Part shown: in pieces, positions 1 through 10,537 of the stretch
Layout of the letters: each line of letters starts with the position of its first letter
Position numbering within the stretch: position 1 is the stretch's first letter
From: Thermotoga sp.
Lineage (GTDB): Bacteria; Thermotogota; Thermotogae; Mesoaciditogales; Mesoaciditogaceae
DNA length: 64,000 nucleotides
Direction: 5' to 3'
Assembly: GCA_020722015.1 (NCBI GenBank)
Contig: DYLQ01000006.1
Coordinates: 1 to 64,000 of the forward strand
Position numbers and translations under genes: made by a program
Notes under the pieces: generated by a model
The model's input: only the letters and a program-made list of their open reading frames with translations
What the model was told of the DNA's origin: nothing
Database searches by the model: none

Positions 1-2
1 AA

Positions 3-32
3 AAGGGCCCCTTATTAGGGCCCTTATTTTTG
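3..32 (+). terminator. Rho-independent terminator of the upstream gene
   Basis: AAGGGCCCcttattaGGGCCCTT followed by a T-rich run. Confidence 0.8.
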
Positions 33-44
33 TTTTGATTTTGT

Positions 45-120
45 CGTATGGGATTCCCGATTAGATCGGGAATAACGCATTGGCCTTATCGTATGGGATT
101 CCCGGTCAAGCCGGGAATGA
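45..120. repeat. Two tandem REP-like palindromes (CGTATGGGATTCCCG...CGGGAAT)
   Basis: CGTATGGGATTCCCGATTAGATCGGGAATAACG and CGTATGGGATTCCCGGTCAAGCCGGGAATGACG; related copies at 2660 and 11707. Confidence 0.75.
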
Positions 121-170
121 CGGGATGAGAAGATGTGATAAAATGGTACTGTCTTAGGAGAAGTGAGCAT

Positions 171-1454
171 ATGATAGACAGATACACGCCGGAATGCATG
201 AAAAAATTATGGTCCGATGAGGCAAGGTACAAAAGATGGTTAGAAGTCGAGCTTGCCGTCATGGAAGCTTACGAAGCACTTGGCCTTATTCCGAAGGGAT
301 ATTCAAATCAAGCAAGAAAAAATGCGATCTTAGATGCAAAAGCGATTTCTGAGGCCGAATCGCAGGTGGGCCACGATGTCATAGGTTTTTTAAAGGTTGC
401 GACGTCTAAAATGGGAGACGAGGCAAGGTACTTTCATTACGGTCTCACCTCTTCGGATGTTGTGGACACGGCATTTTCCATGGCAATCGTTGAATCTGCA
501 AACTGCATAATTTCTAAGATGCATGATCTCATGAAATCAACTTTCGATCTTGCACAAAGATACAAACACACACCCGTGATCGGAAGAACTCACGGTATTC
601 ATGCCGAACCGACGACCTTTGGCCTTAAAGTTTTGAATTGGTACGACGGCATATCAATGGGAGAAGAAAGATTGGCGACAGAGGCAAAAAGGATCGGTGT
701 TGGAAAAATTTCCGGGGCTGTGGGTAATTATGCCAATGTTCCACCGGAAGTTGAAAAGCTTGTTTGTGAAAAACTTCATCTTGTGCCAGCAAGGATATCG
801 ACGCAGATTCTTCCGAGAGCACTTCATGCGGGATACATGTCATCGCTTGCCATAATCGCAAGTGAGTTTGAGAGGATAGCAACGGAGATAAGAAACCTTC
901 AGAGAACGGAGATAAGAGAGGTACAGGAACCATTTTCGAAGACTCAAAGAGGGTCGAGTGCCATGCCACACAAGAAAAACCCTGTGAATTGCGAGCGTAT
1001 AGTCGGCCTTTCAAGGGTGATAAGAGGATACGCGCTTTCTGCAATGGAAGATATCTCGCTGTGGCATGAAAGGGACATTTCCCATTCGTCTGTCGAACGT
1101 GTTATCTTTCCGGACGCAACGTCTCTTGTTTATTTCATGGCCGATCAACTTGATAAGATGATAAAAGGTCTTGTCGTAGATGAAGATAGAATGAGGGCAA
1201 ATATATACATGACGAATGGGCTTGTATTTTCCGAGAGGGTCTTGCTTAAACTCATAGAAAACGGCATGAGTCGAGAAGAGGCATACCTTATAGTTCAAAA
1301 GGCTTCCATGGAAGTTTGGAACAACGAGGCTTCGAGTTTGAAAGAAGCTCTTAAAGCGTACGTCGGGGATATGAATTTAGACGATGCTTTTGATCTTTCT
1401 TACTATTTTAAGCATGTAGATGATATCTTCAAAAGATTTGAATGGAGGAATTGA
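171..1454 (+). CDS. purB: Adenylosuccinate lyase
   Basis: MIDRYTPECMKKLWSDEARYKRWLEVELAV and fumarase-superfamily GSSAMPHKKNP signature; start moved from 135 to ATG 171. Confidence 0.96.
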   Translation: MIDRYTPECMKKLWSDEARYKRWLEVELAVMEAYEALGLIPKGYSNQARKNAILDAKAISEAESQVGHDVIGFLKVATSKMGDEARYFHYGLTSSDVVDTAFSMAIVESANCIISKMHDLMKSTFDLAQRYKHTPVIGRTHGIHAEPTTFGLKVLNWYDGISMGEERLATEAKRIGVGKISGAVGNYANVPPEVEKLVCEKLHLVPARISTQILPRALHAGYMSSLAIIASEFERIATEIRNLQRTEIREVQEPFSKTQRGSSAMPHKKNPVNCERIVGLSRVIRGYALSAMEDISLWHERDISHSSVERVIFPDATSLVYFMADQLDKMIKGLVVDEDRMRANIYMTNGLVFSERVLLKLIENGMSREEAYLIVQKASMEVWNNEASSLKEALKAYVGDMNLDDAFDLSYYFKHVDDIFKRFEWRN

Positions 1455-1455
1455 T

Positions 1456-2616
1456 ATGAATTCAATAGTGATAGGATTGCAATGGGGAGATGAAGGAAAG
1501 GGAAAGATCGTTCAAAAACTTTCAAGATCGCACGACTGGATCGTGAGATTCTCCAGCGGTCCAAATGCTGGCCATACGGTTTATCACGGAGATACAAAAA
1601 TGGTTCATCATTTGCTTCCGTCCGGAACCGAAAAAAACTTTCTTTTCATAGGGCGAGGCACCCTTGTTGATCTTGAGACTTTGAATTCCGAAATAAACGA
1701 AATTTCGAAGATATACCCCGATATCAAAGAAAGGTTGTTTATATCCCCTTATTGTAGGGTGATAACGCCTATCGAAAAATGGCAAGACGGTGCCATCGAG
1801 CGGATGAAAGGTAAAAAATCCGTTGGTACAACGGGACGCGGAATTGGACCGACGGTCTCGAACGATGCGAACAGAATCGGGATTCGTCTATTCGATCTTT
1901 TCGATGAAGAACATCTGAAAGAAAAGGTTGCATTGCTTGCCAAAATGTCTGATTTCGATGGTAAATCCGTTTCGGATGCGCTTTTGGAGCAATTTAAAAA
2001 GATCAAAGACAGAATTTCCGAGGTAAATGTCAAAGGTAGCGTTTTGTTTGAAGGAACACAAGGTATAATGCTTGATCCCATGTACGGCACATATCCTTAC
2101 GTGACATCAACACCGACGATACCTTCATTTGCATTTTACGGTTCGGGTTTGAAATCGGAAAATCATGAAGTTTGGGGTGTTTTCAAGGCTTACGCTACGC
2201 GCGTCGGAGCTGGCCCATTTCCGACAGAGGTTTTCGGAGAGGCAGGCGATGCACTCAGAAAAAGGGGATCGGAATTCGGTGCGACAACGGGAAGACCAAG
2301 AAGGTGCGGTTGGATAGATCTTCCACAACTTGAATACGCATCAGATGTCTCGGACGTAGATCACCTTGTCATGACAAAAGCCGATGTTTTGAACGGTCTT
2401 GAAAAGGTTGGCGTATGCACCGCCTACGATAAAGAAATCACTCCGTACGATCTCGAAAATGTGAAACCGACGATCGAGTACGTAAAGGGATGGAAAGATT
2501 TAGAAAGTTCTGAATTTTCTGACTTTGTTTCGATCGTAGAACGTCATCTCGGACGACGTGTCGATTATATATCCTATGGCCCTTCGGAAGGAGAAATCTT
2601 CCAAAGAAAAGGGTAG
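1456..2616 (+). CDS. purA: Adenylosuccinate synthetase
   Basis: QWGDEGKGK P-loop, GTTGRGIGP; GGAGG before ATG 1456. Confidence 0.96.
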   Translation: MNSIVIGLQWGDEGKGKIVQKLSRSHDWIVRFSSGPNAGHTVYHGDTKMVHHLLPSGTEKNFLFIGRGTLVDLETLNSEINEISKIYPDIKERLFISPYCRVITPIEKWQDGAIERMKGKKSVGTTGRGIGPTVSNDANRIGIRLFDLFDEEHLKEKVALLAKMSDFDGKSVSDALLEQFKKIKDRISEVNVKGSVLFEGTQGIMLDPMYGTYPYVTSTPTIPSFAFYGSGLKSENHEVWGVFKAYATRVGAGPFPTEVFGEAGDALRKRGSEFGATTGRPRRCGWIDLPQLEYASDVSDVDHLVMTKADVLNGLEKVGVCTAYDKEITPYDLENVKPTIEYVKGWKDLESSEFSDFVSIVERHLGRRVDYISYGPSEGEIFQRKG

Positions 2617-2659
2617 GCGATCCTCTTTTTGGGCATGTGGCTTGTGGCAAGTGGCGGGT

Positions 2660-2690
2660 AGCGTGGGTCATTCCCGGCTTGACCGGGAAT
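2660..2690. repeat. REP-like palindrome AGCGTGGGTCATTCCCGGCTTGACCGGGAAT
   Basis: 31 bp identical to reverse complement of 11707-11737. Confidence 0.8.
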
Positions 2691-2872
2691 CTTATTCAAT
2701 AAAAACAATGCGATTCACGACGAACTTGAGGATAGTGGGGAACGATCGTTATCATTCGGCTATTCTAATGTATAAGTGTAACTGATGGTTTATGAATTAT
2801 GGTGAAAAAATTCACAAATAAAACAAAAACACTTAACCATTAAATTGTAAAATTCAATTGGAGGTGGAAAAT

Positions 2873-3310
2873 ATGCCAGATATGAAATTTTCCGTAACGG
2901 GAAAGTGTGAAAATCCCACGAAGTTGATCGTCAATTCAGGTAAGTTCACCATCACAATCGATGAGCCGCAGAATATCGGCGGTACAGATCAAGGACCAAG
3001 TCCAGTTGAATACGTTCTCGCTGCTTTAGGTGGTTGTTTAAACGTTATCGGTCATCTTGTGGCAAAGGAAATGGGAATGGAACTTAATGGTCTTGAGATG
3101 ACGATAGAAGGAGATTTAAATCCTTCCAAATTCATGGGTCAACCCACGAAAGACAGAACAGGATACAAAGAAATAAGGGTAAATCTCAAACCTGTTACGA
3201 ATGCCGATAAAGCAACCATTGATAAGTGGCTTAAAACCGTCGAAGACAGATGCCCGGTCAGCGACAACCTCAGAAATCCGACGCCTGTCAAGATATCCGC
3301 TTCGAAATGA
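2873..3310 (+). CDS. OsmC/Ohr family protein
   Basis: GPSPVEYVLAALGGCLNVIGHLVAKEMG motif; GGAGG before ATG 2873. Confidence 0.85.
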   Translation: MPDMKFSVTGKCENPTKLIVNSGKFTITIDEPQNIGGTDQGPSPVEYVLAALGGCLNVIGHLVAKEMGMELNGLEMTIEGDLNPSKFMGQPTKDRTGYKEIRVNLKPVTNADKATIDKWLKTVEDRCPVSDNLRNPTPVKISASK

Positions 3311-3320
3311 TGTAAAAGGC

Positions 3321-3350
3321 AAAAACCGCCTTCGGGCGGTTTTGCTTTTT
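3321..3350 (+). terminator. Rho-independent terminator
   Basis: AAAACCGCCttcgGGCGGTTTTgcttttt. Confidence 0.85.
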
Positions 3351-3443
3351 ATGATCCACATCCTTAATGATTTGTTCAAAGACGGTATAAGTGAAAGACA
3401 AATCGTGTCTGTATACTTGAATAAAGCGATCCATATAAGGTAG
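3351..3443 (+). CDS. Possible 30-aa small protein MIHILNDLFKDGISERQIVSVYLNKAIHIR
   Basis: Open frame directly after the terminator and upstream of the 55-aa ORF; no obvious SD. Confidence 0.2.
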   Translation: MIHILNDLFKDGISERQIVSVYLNKAIHIR

Positions 3444-3451
3444 GTGTATTT

Positions 3452-3619
3452 ATGAAATTCAAGAATGTCGTTAACAATCCAAGAATCCTATCTCAATTTG
3501 ATCTTTTAAAGATGCTTCGTCTTAAAGATGACCAAGCAAAAGTTGAATTCATGAAACGTTCTCTTGAAGGCTGTTCTGATCAGAAGATGGATCAAAAAAA
3601 TGGACAATCCTCTGATTGA
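3452..3619 (+). CDS. Small 55-aa protein of unknown function
   Basis: MKFKNVVNNPRILSQFDLLKMLRLKDDQAKVEFMKRSLEGCSDQKMDQKNGQSSD*; AAGGTAGG SD; overlaps the next gene by 20 nt. Confidence 0.5.
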   Translation: MKFKNVVNNPRILSQFDLLKMLRLKDDQAKVEFMKRSLEGCSDQKMDQKNGQSSD

Positions 3620-4307
3620 GTTCAAGAACTTTTCTCTTAAGATCGATAGGAATGCTTTACTTGAAGACATTTCTTTGAAGGTCGAAGAAAAAAGCGTCGT
3701 GCTCATTTACGGCCCAAGAGGTTCGGGAAAGTCTGCACTGCTCAGAAGTATTGTGCATTTGAATGAAGAACTTTTTGATTCGCTTGATTTTAAAGGTGAT
3801 ATTTTTTTTCACGGTCGAAGTATAATTGATGCAGATAGAAAATTCTTAAGGCGTAAGATAGCCTACGTTGATACCTCGTTTATAGAAAGTTTATCCTCTT
3901 TAACCGTTAACCAGATAATAACCCTCGTTAAGGGAAGGAATGTGGATTTATATTCGGATGAGATGATAGGTTTACTGAAGCAACTTGGAGTTATAAACCT
4001 TTTGAAAGAAGGCATGCACACCTACGTTGAGGATCTCCATGGAAATACCAGGGTGCTATTTTTGCTTATGATGGCAATTTTAAGAGAACCTGAAGTCATA
4101 GCCCTTGATTGCATCGTGGATCATCTTGATGATGAGGCAACTTTAAATGTTCAAGATGTCGTGCTTTCTTTAAAACAAAAGTATACTCTCATTTTGGCCA
4201 CAAGAAAGATGCCCAATTTTTTGCCGATATCTGATAAAATTATCATGATGAAAAATGGTAAGATAGAATTCGAAGGCACAAAAAAAGAAATGGTGTTCAA
4301 TTTTTGA
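3600..4307 (+). CDS. Degenerate ABC-type ATPase
   Basis: Walker A GPRGSGKSALL, Q-loop region and D-loop-like spacing present; LSGGQ and catalytic Glu not recognisable; start ATG 3600 (MDNPLIEFKNFSLK). Confidence 0.75.
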   Translation: MDNPLIEFKNFSLKIDRNALLEDISLKVEEKSVVLIYGPRGSGKSALLRSIVHLNEELFDSLDFKGDIFFHGRSIIDADRKFLRRKIAYVDTSFIESLSSLTVNQIITLVKGRNVDLYSDEMIGLLKQLGVINLLKEGMHTYVEDLHGNTRVLFLLMMAILREPEVIALDCIVDHLDDEATLNVQDVVLSLKQKYTLILATRKMPNFLPISDKIIMMKNGKIEFEGTKKEMVFNF

Positions 4308-4376
4308 CCTTTCTGAGTAAGAACCCTCCCACTTCAAGTGGCGGGAGTATGTCACTTAATCTAAAAGAGGTTAACG

Positions 4377-5579
4377 GTGAAGTTCCATATCTACACCCTT
4401 GGATGTAAATTCAATCAATATGAAAGCGCAAAAATATCCGAATTGCTCGAAAATGCCGGATATGAAAGAGCTGATCTTGAAGATGCAGATGTCGTGATAG
4501 TCAACAGTTGCGCTGTGACATCTGAGGCTAAGCGTCAATCTTTGCAGGCGGCAAGGCATTTTAAAAGAAATTCCAAAGCAAAAATAGTGTTTACAGGTTG
4601 CGCCGTTCATGACGGAGAGGTCCCGAATTTTGATCTTGTCTTGGGGAATGGGGAGAAGATGAAAATTCTTGAATATCTGGACAAAATGGGCAAGATAGAA
4701 GCTCCCGCTTATTTTCTCGATGATACGATGGATTATTCAATTTCAAGAAATCCGGATAGGACTCGTGGCTTTTTAAGCATTGAGAATGGGTGTAATTGGT
4801 CATGCACATATTGCGCCGTTCCACACTTCAGGGGCACAAAGATACGTTCAAAATCCATCAAAACGGCAATCGATGAAGCATGTCATATGGTAAATTCGGG
4901 AATAAAAGAAATAGTCGTAAGTGGAATAAACGTTGCACTTTACGACGATAATGGGTTAAAATTAAAAGATTTACTTTACGCTATGTCGCAAATAGACGGT
5001 AATTTCAGAATAAGGCTTAGTTCGATAGATCCTCTCAGTGCTATGGAACTTGAAGATGTATTTTCAAACAACTCAAAGCTTTGTCATCATCTTCACATAT
5101 CTCTTCAAAGCGGATCCGATGTTGTACTCAAGGAAATGGGAAGAAATTACACCTCTGACGATGTGATCAAAACCGTTGAAAAGTTCAGAGCGATAGATCC
5201 TCTTTTTGCCTTCTCCGTGGATGTCATATCCGGATTTCCAACGGAAAAGGACGAAGATTTCGATAAGACGATCGAACTGCTTTCAACTATAAATGTGATG
5301 AGAATACATGCATTTCCATTTTCACCGAAAAATGGGACAAAAGCATCCAAAATGAAAAACGGCGTTGATGATTTCACCAAGAAGATGAGGGTAAAATCGT
5401 TGAAATTACTTTCAAACAGTCTCGAGAAGCATTTTAGAGAAAAATTAAGTGGATCCAACCAAAGAATTCTTGTTGAGAACATCAAAGACGGACTTCGGGA
5501 AGGATTCAGCGATTACTATCTCAAGTACAGTTTAAAGTGTAATGCCGATGTCGGAGATTTCATCCAAATTAACGTTTGA
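4377..5579 (+). CDS. mtaB: MtaB-like tRNA (N6-L-threonylcarbamoyladenosine(37)-C2)-methylthiotransferase
   Basis: YTLGCKFNQYES N-terminus; radical SAM motif CNWSCTYCAVP. Confidence 0.88.
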   Translation: MKFHIYTLGCKFNQYESAKISELLENAGYERADLEDADVVIVNSCAVTSEAKRQSLQAARHFKRNSKAKIVFTGCAVHDGEVPNFDLVLGNGEKMKILEYLDKMGKIEAPAYFLDDTMDYSISRNPDRTRGFLSIENGCNWSCTYCAVPHFRGTKIRSKSIKTAIDEACHMVNSGIKEIVVSGINVALYDDNGLKLKDLLYAMSQIDGNFRIRLSSIDPLSAMELEDVFSNNSKLCHHLHISLQSGSDVVLKEMGRNYTSDDVIKTVEKFRAIDPLFAFSVDVISGFPTEKDEDFDKTIELLSTINVMRIHAFPFSPKNGTKASKMKNGVDDFTKKMRVKSLKLLSNSLEKHFREKLSGSNQRILVENIKDGLREGFSDYYLKYSLKCNADVGDFIQINV

Positions 5580-5591
5580 GGGGGTGTACGT

Positions 5592-6419
5592 GTGAGGATA
5601 TACTTCAATTCATGGCACGATGAAGAAGTGCAAATAAGTGCTGTAGATCGTGGCTTTATGTACGGAGAGGGAGTTTACGAAAGTTTAAGGACCTATAACG
5701 GTTTACTTTTTGCGCCTCAAAAACATTTCAATCGTTTTAAAAGGTCTTCTCAGATTTTGGGAATACCTTTCAAAATGGATTTTGAAGAGTTCAAATCTAT
5801 TCTGCTTTGTGGAATTGAAGGCATGAAAGAAGATTGTACAATCCGAGTCGTCCTTACCAACGGTGATGGTAAAAAGCCTGCTTTTCTTGTCTATGTCATG
5901 GAATTACAGGCTCCATCTTCAGACCTTTACACTTACGGAGTTAGTATTGGCATATCAAAGTTAAGGAAACCCGATGAATCTGCCATTCCTGCTGCCCTTA
6001 AAACCACCTCTCATGCCAATTTGATGATGGCAAGACGGGGAAAAGAAAATTTCTACGAAGTGTTGATGTTAAACAGTCGCGGATATGTCGCAGAAGGACT
6101 TATGAGTAACGTGTTTTTGGTTGAAAACAACACGCTTGTAACATCCTCAATAGATACCGGTATATTGGATGGAATAACAAGAGAAGTCGTGATAGATCTC
6201 GCAAAGTCACTTGAGATAAGAGTTGACGAAAGGCTTGTGGATATCGATGAACTTTTCAACTGCTCCGAATGCTTTTTGACGAGAACAAGCGCTGGCATAA
6301 TACCCGTTAGAAAAATAGAAAGTCGCTACGTTTTTGAGGATGAACCGGGAGGCATTACCCAACTGCTTATCGAAAATTTCAGACCTTACATATTTCAAAG
6401 ATCGGATTTATGGCAATGA
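5592..6419 (+). CDS. Class IV aminotransferase (branched-chain aminotransferase / aminodeoxychorismate lyase family)
   Basis: VDRGFMYGEGVYESLRTYNG; KTTSHANLMMARR; GTG start. Confidence 0.85.
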   Translation: MRIYFNSWHDEEVQISAVDRGFMYGEGVYESLRTYNGLLFAPQKHFNRFKRSSQILGIPFKMDFEEFKSILLCGIEGMKEDCTIRVVLTNGDGKKPAFLVYVMELQAPSSDLYTYGVSIGISKLRKPDESAIPAALKTTSHANLMMARRGKENFYEVLMLNSRGYVAEGLMSNVFLVENNTLVTSSIDTGILDGITREVVIDLAKSLEIRVDERLVDIDELFNCSECFLTRTSAGIIPVRKIESRYVFEDEPGGITQLLIENFRPYIFQRSDLWQ

Positions 6420-6555
6420 GTATAACCAAAAATGCCAAATTAACCTTGAAAACAGTCATTAGAGGCATTTAGAGGCTTTTATTATATCTTTGCTTTTGCT
6501 ATTTCATTTTTCCTTCGATTTGTGTCATAATACATAAAAGTAGGTGATTTTTTTG

Positions 6556-7425
6556 AAGAGCATGACGGGATACGCAAAAATAAGTAAAAACATAAATGAC
6601 GTTTTCTACACGGTGGAGATAAAGGGAGTCAATCACAAATACCTTAACATTTCGTTTTTTCTTCCATACCTTTTTTCTTCCTTTGAAGCCAGGTCTCTTC
6701 CAACAGTTCAATCGGAGATCAAAAGAGGAAGTATTTCCATAAAAACAGACATAAGAGGAAATTTTGAGTCTGATCTTATCGTTCCCGATCTCGAACTTGC
6801 AAAATCGTACTTCAGAGCATTCAAAGAAATAGAAAGAGAAATAGGCGTGGAATTGAGACTTGATCTTGGACAATTGCTTGAGATAAAAGATATCTTCAAG
6901 ATGTCTCTTGATATCCAGACAGAAGAGAAAATATGGGAAGGGTTTCGAACGGTTTTAGTTGAAACTATAGCAGCTTACAACAAAAGCAGGGAAACTGAGG
7001 GAGAAAAATTAAAGGCATATCTTGAAGATAAAATAGCCAGTCTTGATGAAATAATGAAGCAGATGAGCGCTTACGAATCCCAAAACAGAGAAAAGTATAA
7101 AGAGATGCTCCTTCAGAGTTTAAAAGATAATTTTTCAGAAATACAAATGGATCCTCAAAGGATTGAACAAGAAGTCATCATGACAATTCAAAGAGCCGAT
7201 ATAGGTGAGGAGATATCTAGGGTTTTTGCCCATATATCTCGAACTCGTGATTTGATGAAATCAAGCGAAGATGTTGGAAGCGAAATGGATTTCATCTTTC
7301 AGGAAATAAGCAGAGAAATCAACACACTTTCGGCAAAATCTAAGATCCCTGAGGTTTTAAATCTCGTTGTGGAGTCAAAAACCATTGTCAAGAAATTAAG
7401 GGAACAGATTCAAAATATCGAATAA
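6556..7425 (+). CDS. yicC: YicC family endoribonuclease-like protein
   Basis: MTGYAK N-terminus, [30 protein letters not shown]-terminus; exact start (6556 or nearby) uncertain. Confidence 0.88.
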   Translation, partial: KSMTGYAKISKNINDVFYTVEIKGVNHKYLNISFFLPYLFSSFEARSLPTVQSEIKRGSISIKTDIRGNFESDLIVPDLELAKSYFRAFKEIEREIGVELRLDLGQLLEIKDIFKMSLDIQTEEKIWEGFRTVLVETIAAYNKSRETEGEKLKAYLEDKIASLDEIMKQMSAYESQNREKYKEMLLQSLKDNFSEIQMDPQRIEQEVIMTIQRADIGEEISRVFAHISRTRDLMKSSEDVGSEMDFIFQEISREINTLSAKSKIPEVLNLVVESKTIVKKLREQIQNIE

Positions 7426-7445
7426 GGAGTTTGAAGGGAGGAAGT

Positions 7446-7751
7446 ATGTACGGGCTTATAAACATTGGGTTTGGAAATGTTGTGATAGGAGATAGGATTA
7501 TAGTGATAGTTAATCCTGAATCAGCGCCTCTGAAACGCCTTAAGGACGGGGCAAAAGATGATGGTAAGCTCATAGATGCAACGTACGGCAGAAGGACGAG
7601 ATCTATTCTCATAACAGACAGCAACCATGTCATATTGAGCGCTATACAACCGGAAACCATATCTGAGAGATTCCAATCTTCATTCCAGGAAATGAGAGAA
7701 GTCATGGAGCAAAATTCCGAGAACAGGACGAAAAGCAAAGCAAAACCATGA
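7446..7751 (+). CDS. remA: DUF370/RemA family regulator
   Basis: [59 protein letters not shown] before ATG 7446. Confidence 0.87.
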   Translation: MYGLINIGFGNVVIGDRIIVIVNPESAPLKRLKDGAKDDGKLIDATYGRRTRSILITDSNHVILSAIQPETISERFQSSFQEMREVMEQNSENRTKSKAKP

Positions 7752-8374
7752 GAGGAATACTTTTCGTGATGAGCGGCCCTTCAGGGGCTGGTAAAACCAC
7801 AATAGTTAAAGCCGTTATGTCTGAATTAGAGGGAATAGAATTTTCAGTGTCTTACACTACAAGACCAAAAAGAGAAGATGAAGTTGATGGTGTTGATTAC
7901 TTCTTTGTAGATGAAAAAACTTTTAAATCTTTGATCAAAAAAGGAGAATTTCTTGAATGGGCCGAGGTTCACGGTCATCTTTACGGGACATCCATGAATT
8001 TTGTGGAATCGCGTCTGAATGATGGCATTAACATGCTTTTGGATGTCGATGTCAAGGGTGCATTGAACATCAAAAAGATTTTCAAAGACGATGTTTTCAT
8101 ATTCGTGGCTCCACCATCATTCAAAGAGTTAAAGGATAGGCTGATAAAACGTCATACAGAGGATCCAAACAACTTTGAAAAAAGAATAGAAGATGCCAAA
8201 TTCGAACTTTCTCAGATATCGAAATTCGATTATCTCATAGTCAATAGGGATATTTCTACGGCCGTAAAGCAAATTGAGTCCATAATAATCTCTGAGCAGT
8301 TAAGGGTTTCAAGGTTAGCAGAATTCGTCGGAAAGTATAATTTTTACAAATCAAAGGACGGTGCAGATCTGTGA
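7748..8374 (+). CDS. gmk: Guanylate kinase
   Basis: [31 protein letters not shown]. Confidence 0.96.
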   Translation: MRGILFVMSGPSGAGKTTIVKAVMSELEGIEFSVSYTTRPKREDEVDGVDYFFVDEKTFKSLIKKGEFLEWAEVHGHLYGTSMNFVESRLNDGINMLLDVDVKGALNIKKIFKDDVFIFVAPPSFKELKDRLIKRHTEDPNNFEKRIEDAKFELSQISKFDYLIVNRDISTAVKQIESIIISEQLRVSRLAEFVGKYNFYKSKDGADL

Positions 8375-8610
8375 AAGACAAACTTTATGAAATTTTGATG
8401 AACAAATATGGTAACAAATATGCTATAACCATGGCTGTGGCAAAAAGGGCAGAAGCACTTAACGAACTTTCAAAGCCAATGGTGAAAACGGAAGATTCGA
8501 ATCTCGTGACGATCTCGCTTGAAGAAATGAAAGAAGGATATGTTGAGATAAAGAACGCTGAAATGTTAAAAATGCTTGTTGCAAACGTCAAATTGGCCAA
8601 GAAAAAATGA
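8371..8610 (+). CDS. rpoZ: RNA polymerase omega subunit
   Basis: NKYGNKYAITMAVAKRAEAL; position between gmk and coaBC. Confidence 0.85.
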   Translation: MKDKLYEILMNKYGNKYAITMAVAKRAEALNELSKPMVKTEDSNLVTISLEEMKEGYVEIKNAEMLKMLVANVKLAKKK

Positions 8611-9791
8611 AAGTGCTTTTGGCAGTTACAGGTGGAATAGCAGCCTATAAGGCTGTGGAACTTATCAGCATGATGAGAAAGAGGAAAGACGAGGTCAAAG
8701 TCTTGATGACAGAAAGCGCGATGAAATTCGTCTCACCGCTGACTTTTTCTGCTGTTGGCAATGCTGAAGTTTACACGGATGAATTTGAATACAGAGGTTT
8801 GATATCCCATACAGGCCTGTCCTCGTGGGCTGAGATCATGGTAATAGCACCTGCAACGGCAAACACGATGGCCAAAATTGCAAACGGTATGGCGGACAAC
8901 GTGGTTGTTGCGAGTGCGCTTGCTTTCGAAGGACCGAAGATGCTTGTGCCATCGATGAACGTGAGGATGTACGAAAATCAGGTTACGCAGGACAATCTTC
9001 GAAAATTATCCAACTACGGTTGGACGATAGTCGAGCCGGAGAGCGGCCATCTTGCAGATGGAGAAGTTGGAAAGGGAAGATATCCCGATAATGCGAAGAT
9101 CATCTTTGAAATGGAAAATCTCATCACAAAAAAAGACATGGACGGTCTAAATGTGCTTGTCACGGCAGGACCGACAAGAGAAGCAATAGATCCTGTGAGA
9201 TATATCTCGAACAGATCTTCTGGAAAGATGGGCTATGAGATAGCCGAAATGGCCGCTCTCAGAGGTGCAAAAGTGGATCTCATCTCAGGGCCTGTGAACA
9301 TGCCCACTCCTTTTAAAGTCAAAAAACATGATGTTGAAAGTGTTCGGGAAATGGCAGAAAAGGCACTTGATCTTTTAGAAAATGCGGATGTGATTGTAAT
9401 GACCGCCGCGGTTTCGGATTACAAACCTGAAAAGCCATCGGATCAGAAGATAAAGAAAATAGGCGATGAATTGAATCTTAAACTCATCAAAACAACCGAC
9501 ATACTTCTTGAAATTTCCAAGAGAAAAAGACCAGATCAATTTGTGGTTGGATTTGCGGCAGAAACTCAAAATCTCGTTGAAAATGCCAAACACAAATTCG
9601 AATCTAAATCTCTTGACATGATAGTCGCAAATGACGTTTCGAGAAAAGACATAGGTTTTGAGTCCGATTACGATGAGGTTTTCATCATTTCAAAAGCATC
9701 CGAGCCCGTTCATATCGAAAGAATGACCAAAAGAGAAATCGCAAATGCGTTGCTTGACATGATTGTAACACAAAGGAGCAGAAAATTTTAA
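8607..9791 (+). CDS. coaBC: Bifunctional phosphopantothenoylcysteine decarboxylase / phosphopantothenate-cysteine ligase
   Basis: VTGGIAAYKAVEL, PSMNVRMYEN, TAGPTREAIDPVRYISNRSSGKMGYEIAE. Confidence 0.95.
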   Translation: MKVLLAVTGGIAAYKAVELISMMRKRKDEVKVLMTESAMKFVSPLTFSAVGNAEVYTDEFEYRGLISHTGLSSWAEIMVIAPATANTMAKIANGMADNVVVASALAFEGPKMLVPSMNVRMYENQVTQDNLRKLSNYGWTIVEPESGHLADGEVGKGRYPDNAKIIFEMENLITKKDMDGLNVLVTAGPTREAIDPVRYISNRSSGKMGYEIAEMAALRGAKVDLISGPVNMPTPFKVKKHDVESVREMAEKALDLLENADVIVMTAAVSDYKPEKPSDQKIKKIGDELNLKLIKTTDILLEISKRKRPDQFVVGFAAETQNLVENAKHKFESKSLDMIVANDVSRKDIGFESDYDEVFIISKASEPVHIERMTKREIANALLDMIVTQRSRKF

Positions 9792-9858
9792 ACGTAAATA
9801 CTCGATACATATGGTATTATATTTATACCCAAGTAGGGTAATTTGGAGGTGGAGTTTG

Positions 9859-10530
9859 ATGGCAGCATTACTTTCAGAAGAGGACAGGAAATATCTTGTC
9901 GATTTATTTGAGAAGGAATTAAAAGGAGAGGTTAAGATACTCTTTTTTGGAAGTAAAAAGAAGGAAGAGTGCGAGTATTGTGAACTCACAGAGCAGATAT
10001 TACAAGAATTGGCCGAAACGAGCAACAAAATAACGATCGAAAATCATGACTTTGATGACGAGGAAGCACTTGCGAAACAATACAACGTCGAAATGGTACC
10101 CGCAATTTTGATGTTGGATGCGAATGGCAAGGATATGAGGATAAGATTTTACGGGATACCATCAGGATACGAATTTTCATCTTTGATAGAAGATGTCATT
10201 GCAACTTCTAAAAACGGCGCCGTTGAACTTTCGAAAGATACGATAGAGAAGCTTCAAGATGTAAAGTCGCCTTTGAAGTTGCAGGTATTCGTGACCCCAA
10301 CATGTCCATATTGCCCAAAGGCAGTTTTGATGGCGCACAAACTTGCCATGCAATCATCTAACATAGTTGGCGAAATGATAGAGGCAAATGAATTTCCAGA
10401 TCTTTCGATGCAATACAACGTTTCTTCAGTTCCGCACATAATAATAAACGATGGTGAAGGCGAGTTTGTGGGAGCATTGCCCGAAGAGGCTTTTGTTGAG
10501 CAAGTAATAAGCGTTGTAAAGGAAGCTTGA
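9859..10530 (+). CDS. Protein disulfide oxidoreductase, two thioredoxin folds (glutaredoxin-like PDO)
   Basis: Two CxxC sites (CEYC, CPYC); adjacent to trxB; start moved to ATG 9859. Confidence 0.9.
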   Translation: MAALLSEEDRKYLVDLFEKELKGEVKILFFGSKKKEECEYCELTEQILQELAETSNKITIENHDFDDEEALAKQYNVEMVPAILMLDANGKDMRIRFYGIPSGYEFSSLIEDVIATSKNGAVELSKDTIEKLQDVKSPLKLQVFVTPTCPYCPKAVLMAHKLAMQSSNIVGEMIEANEFPDLSMQYNVSSVPHIIINDGEGEFVGALPEEAFVEQVISVVKEA

Positions 10531-10537
10531 TAGACAA

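Noticed and set aside
625-1298. Antisense ORFs inside purB (and many similar overlapping minus-strand ORFs across the window)
   Set aside because: They lie wholly within confidently identified genes on the other strand, lack SD sites and recognisable domains.
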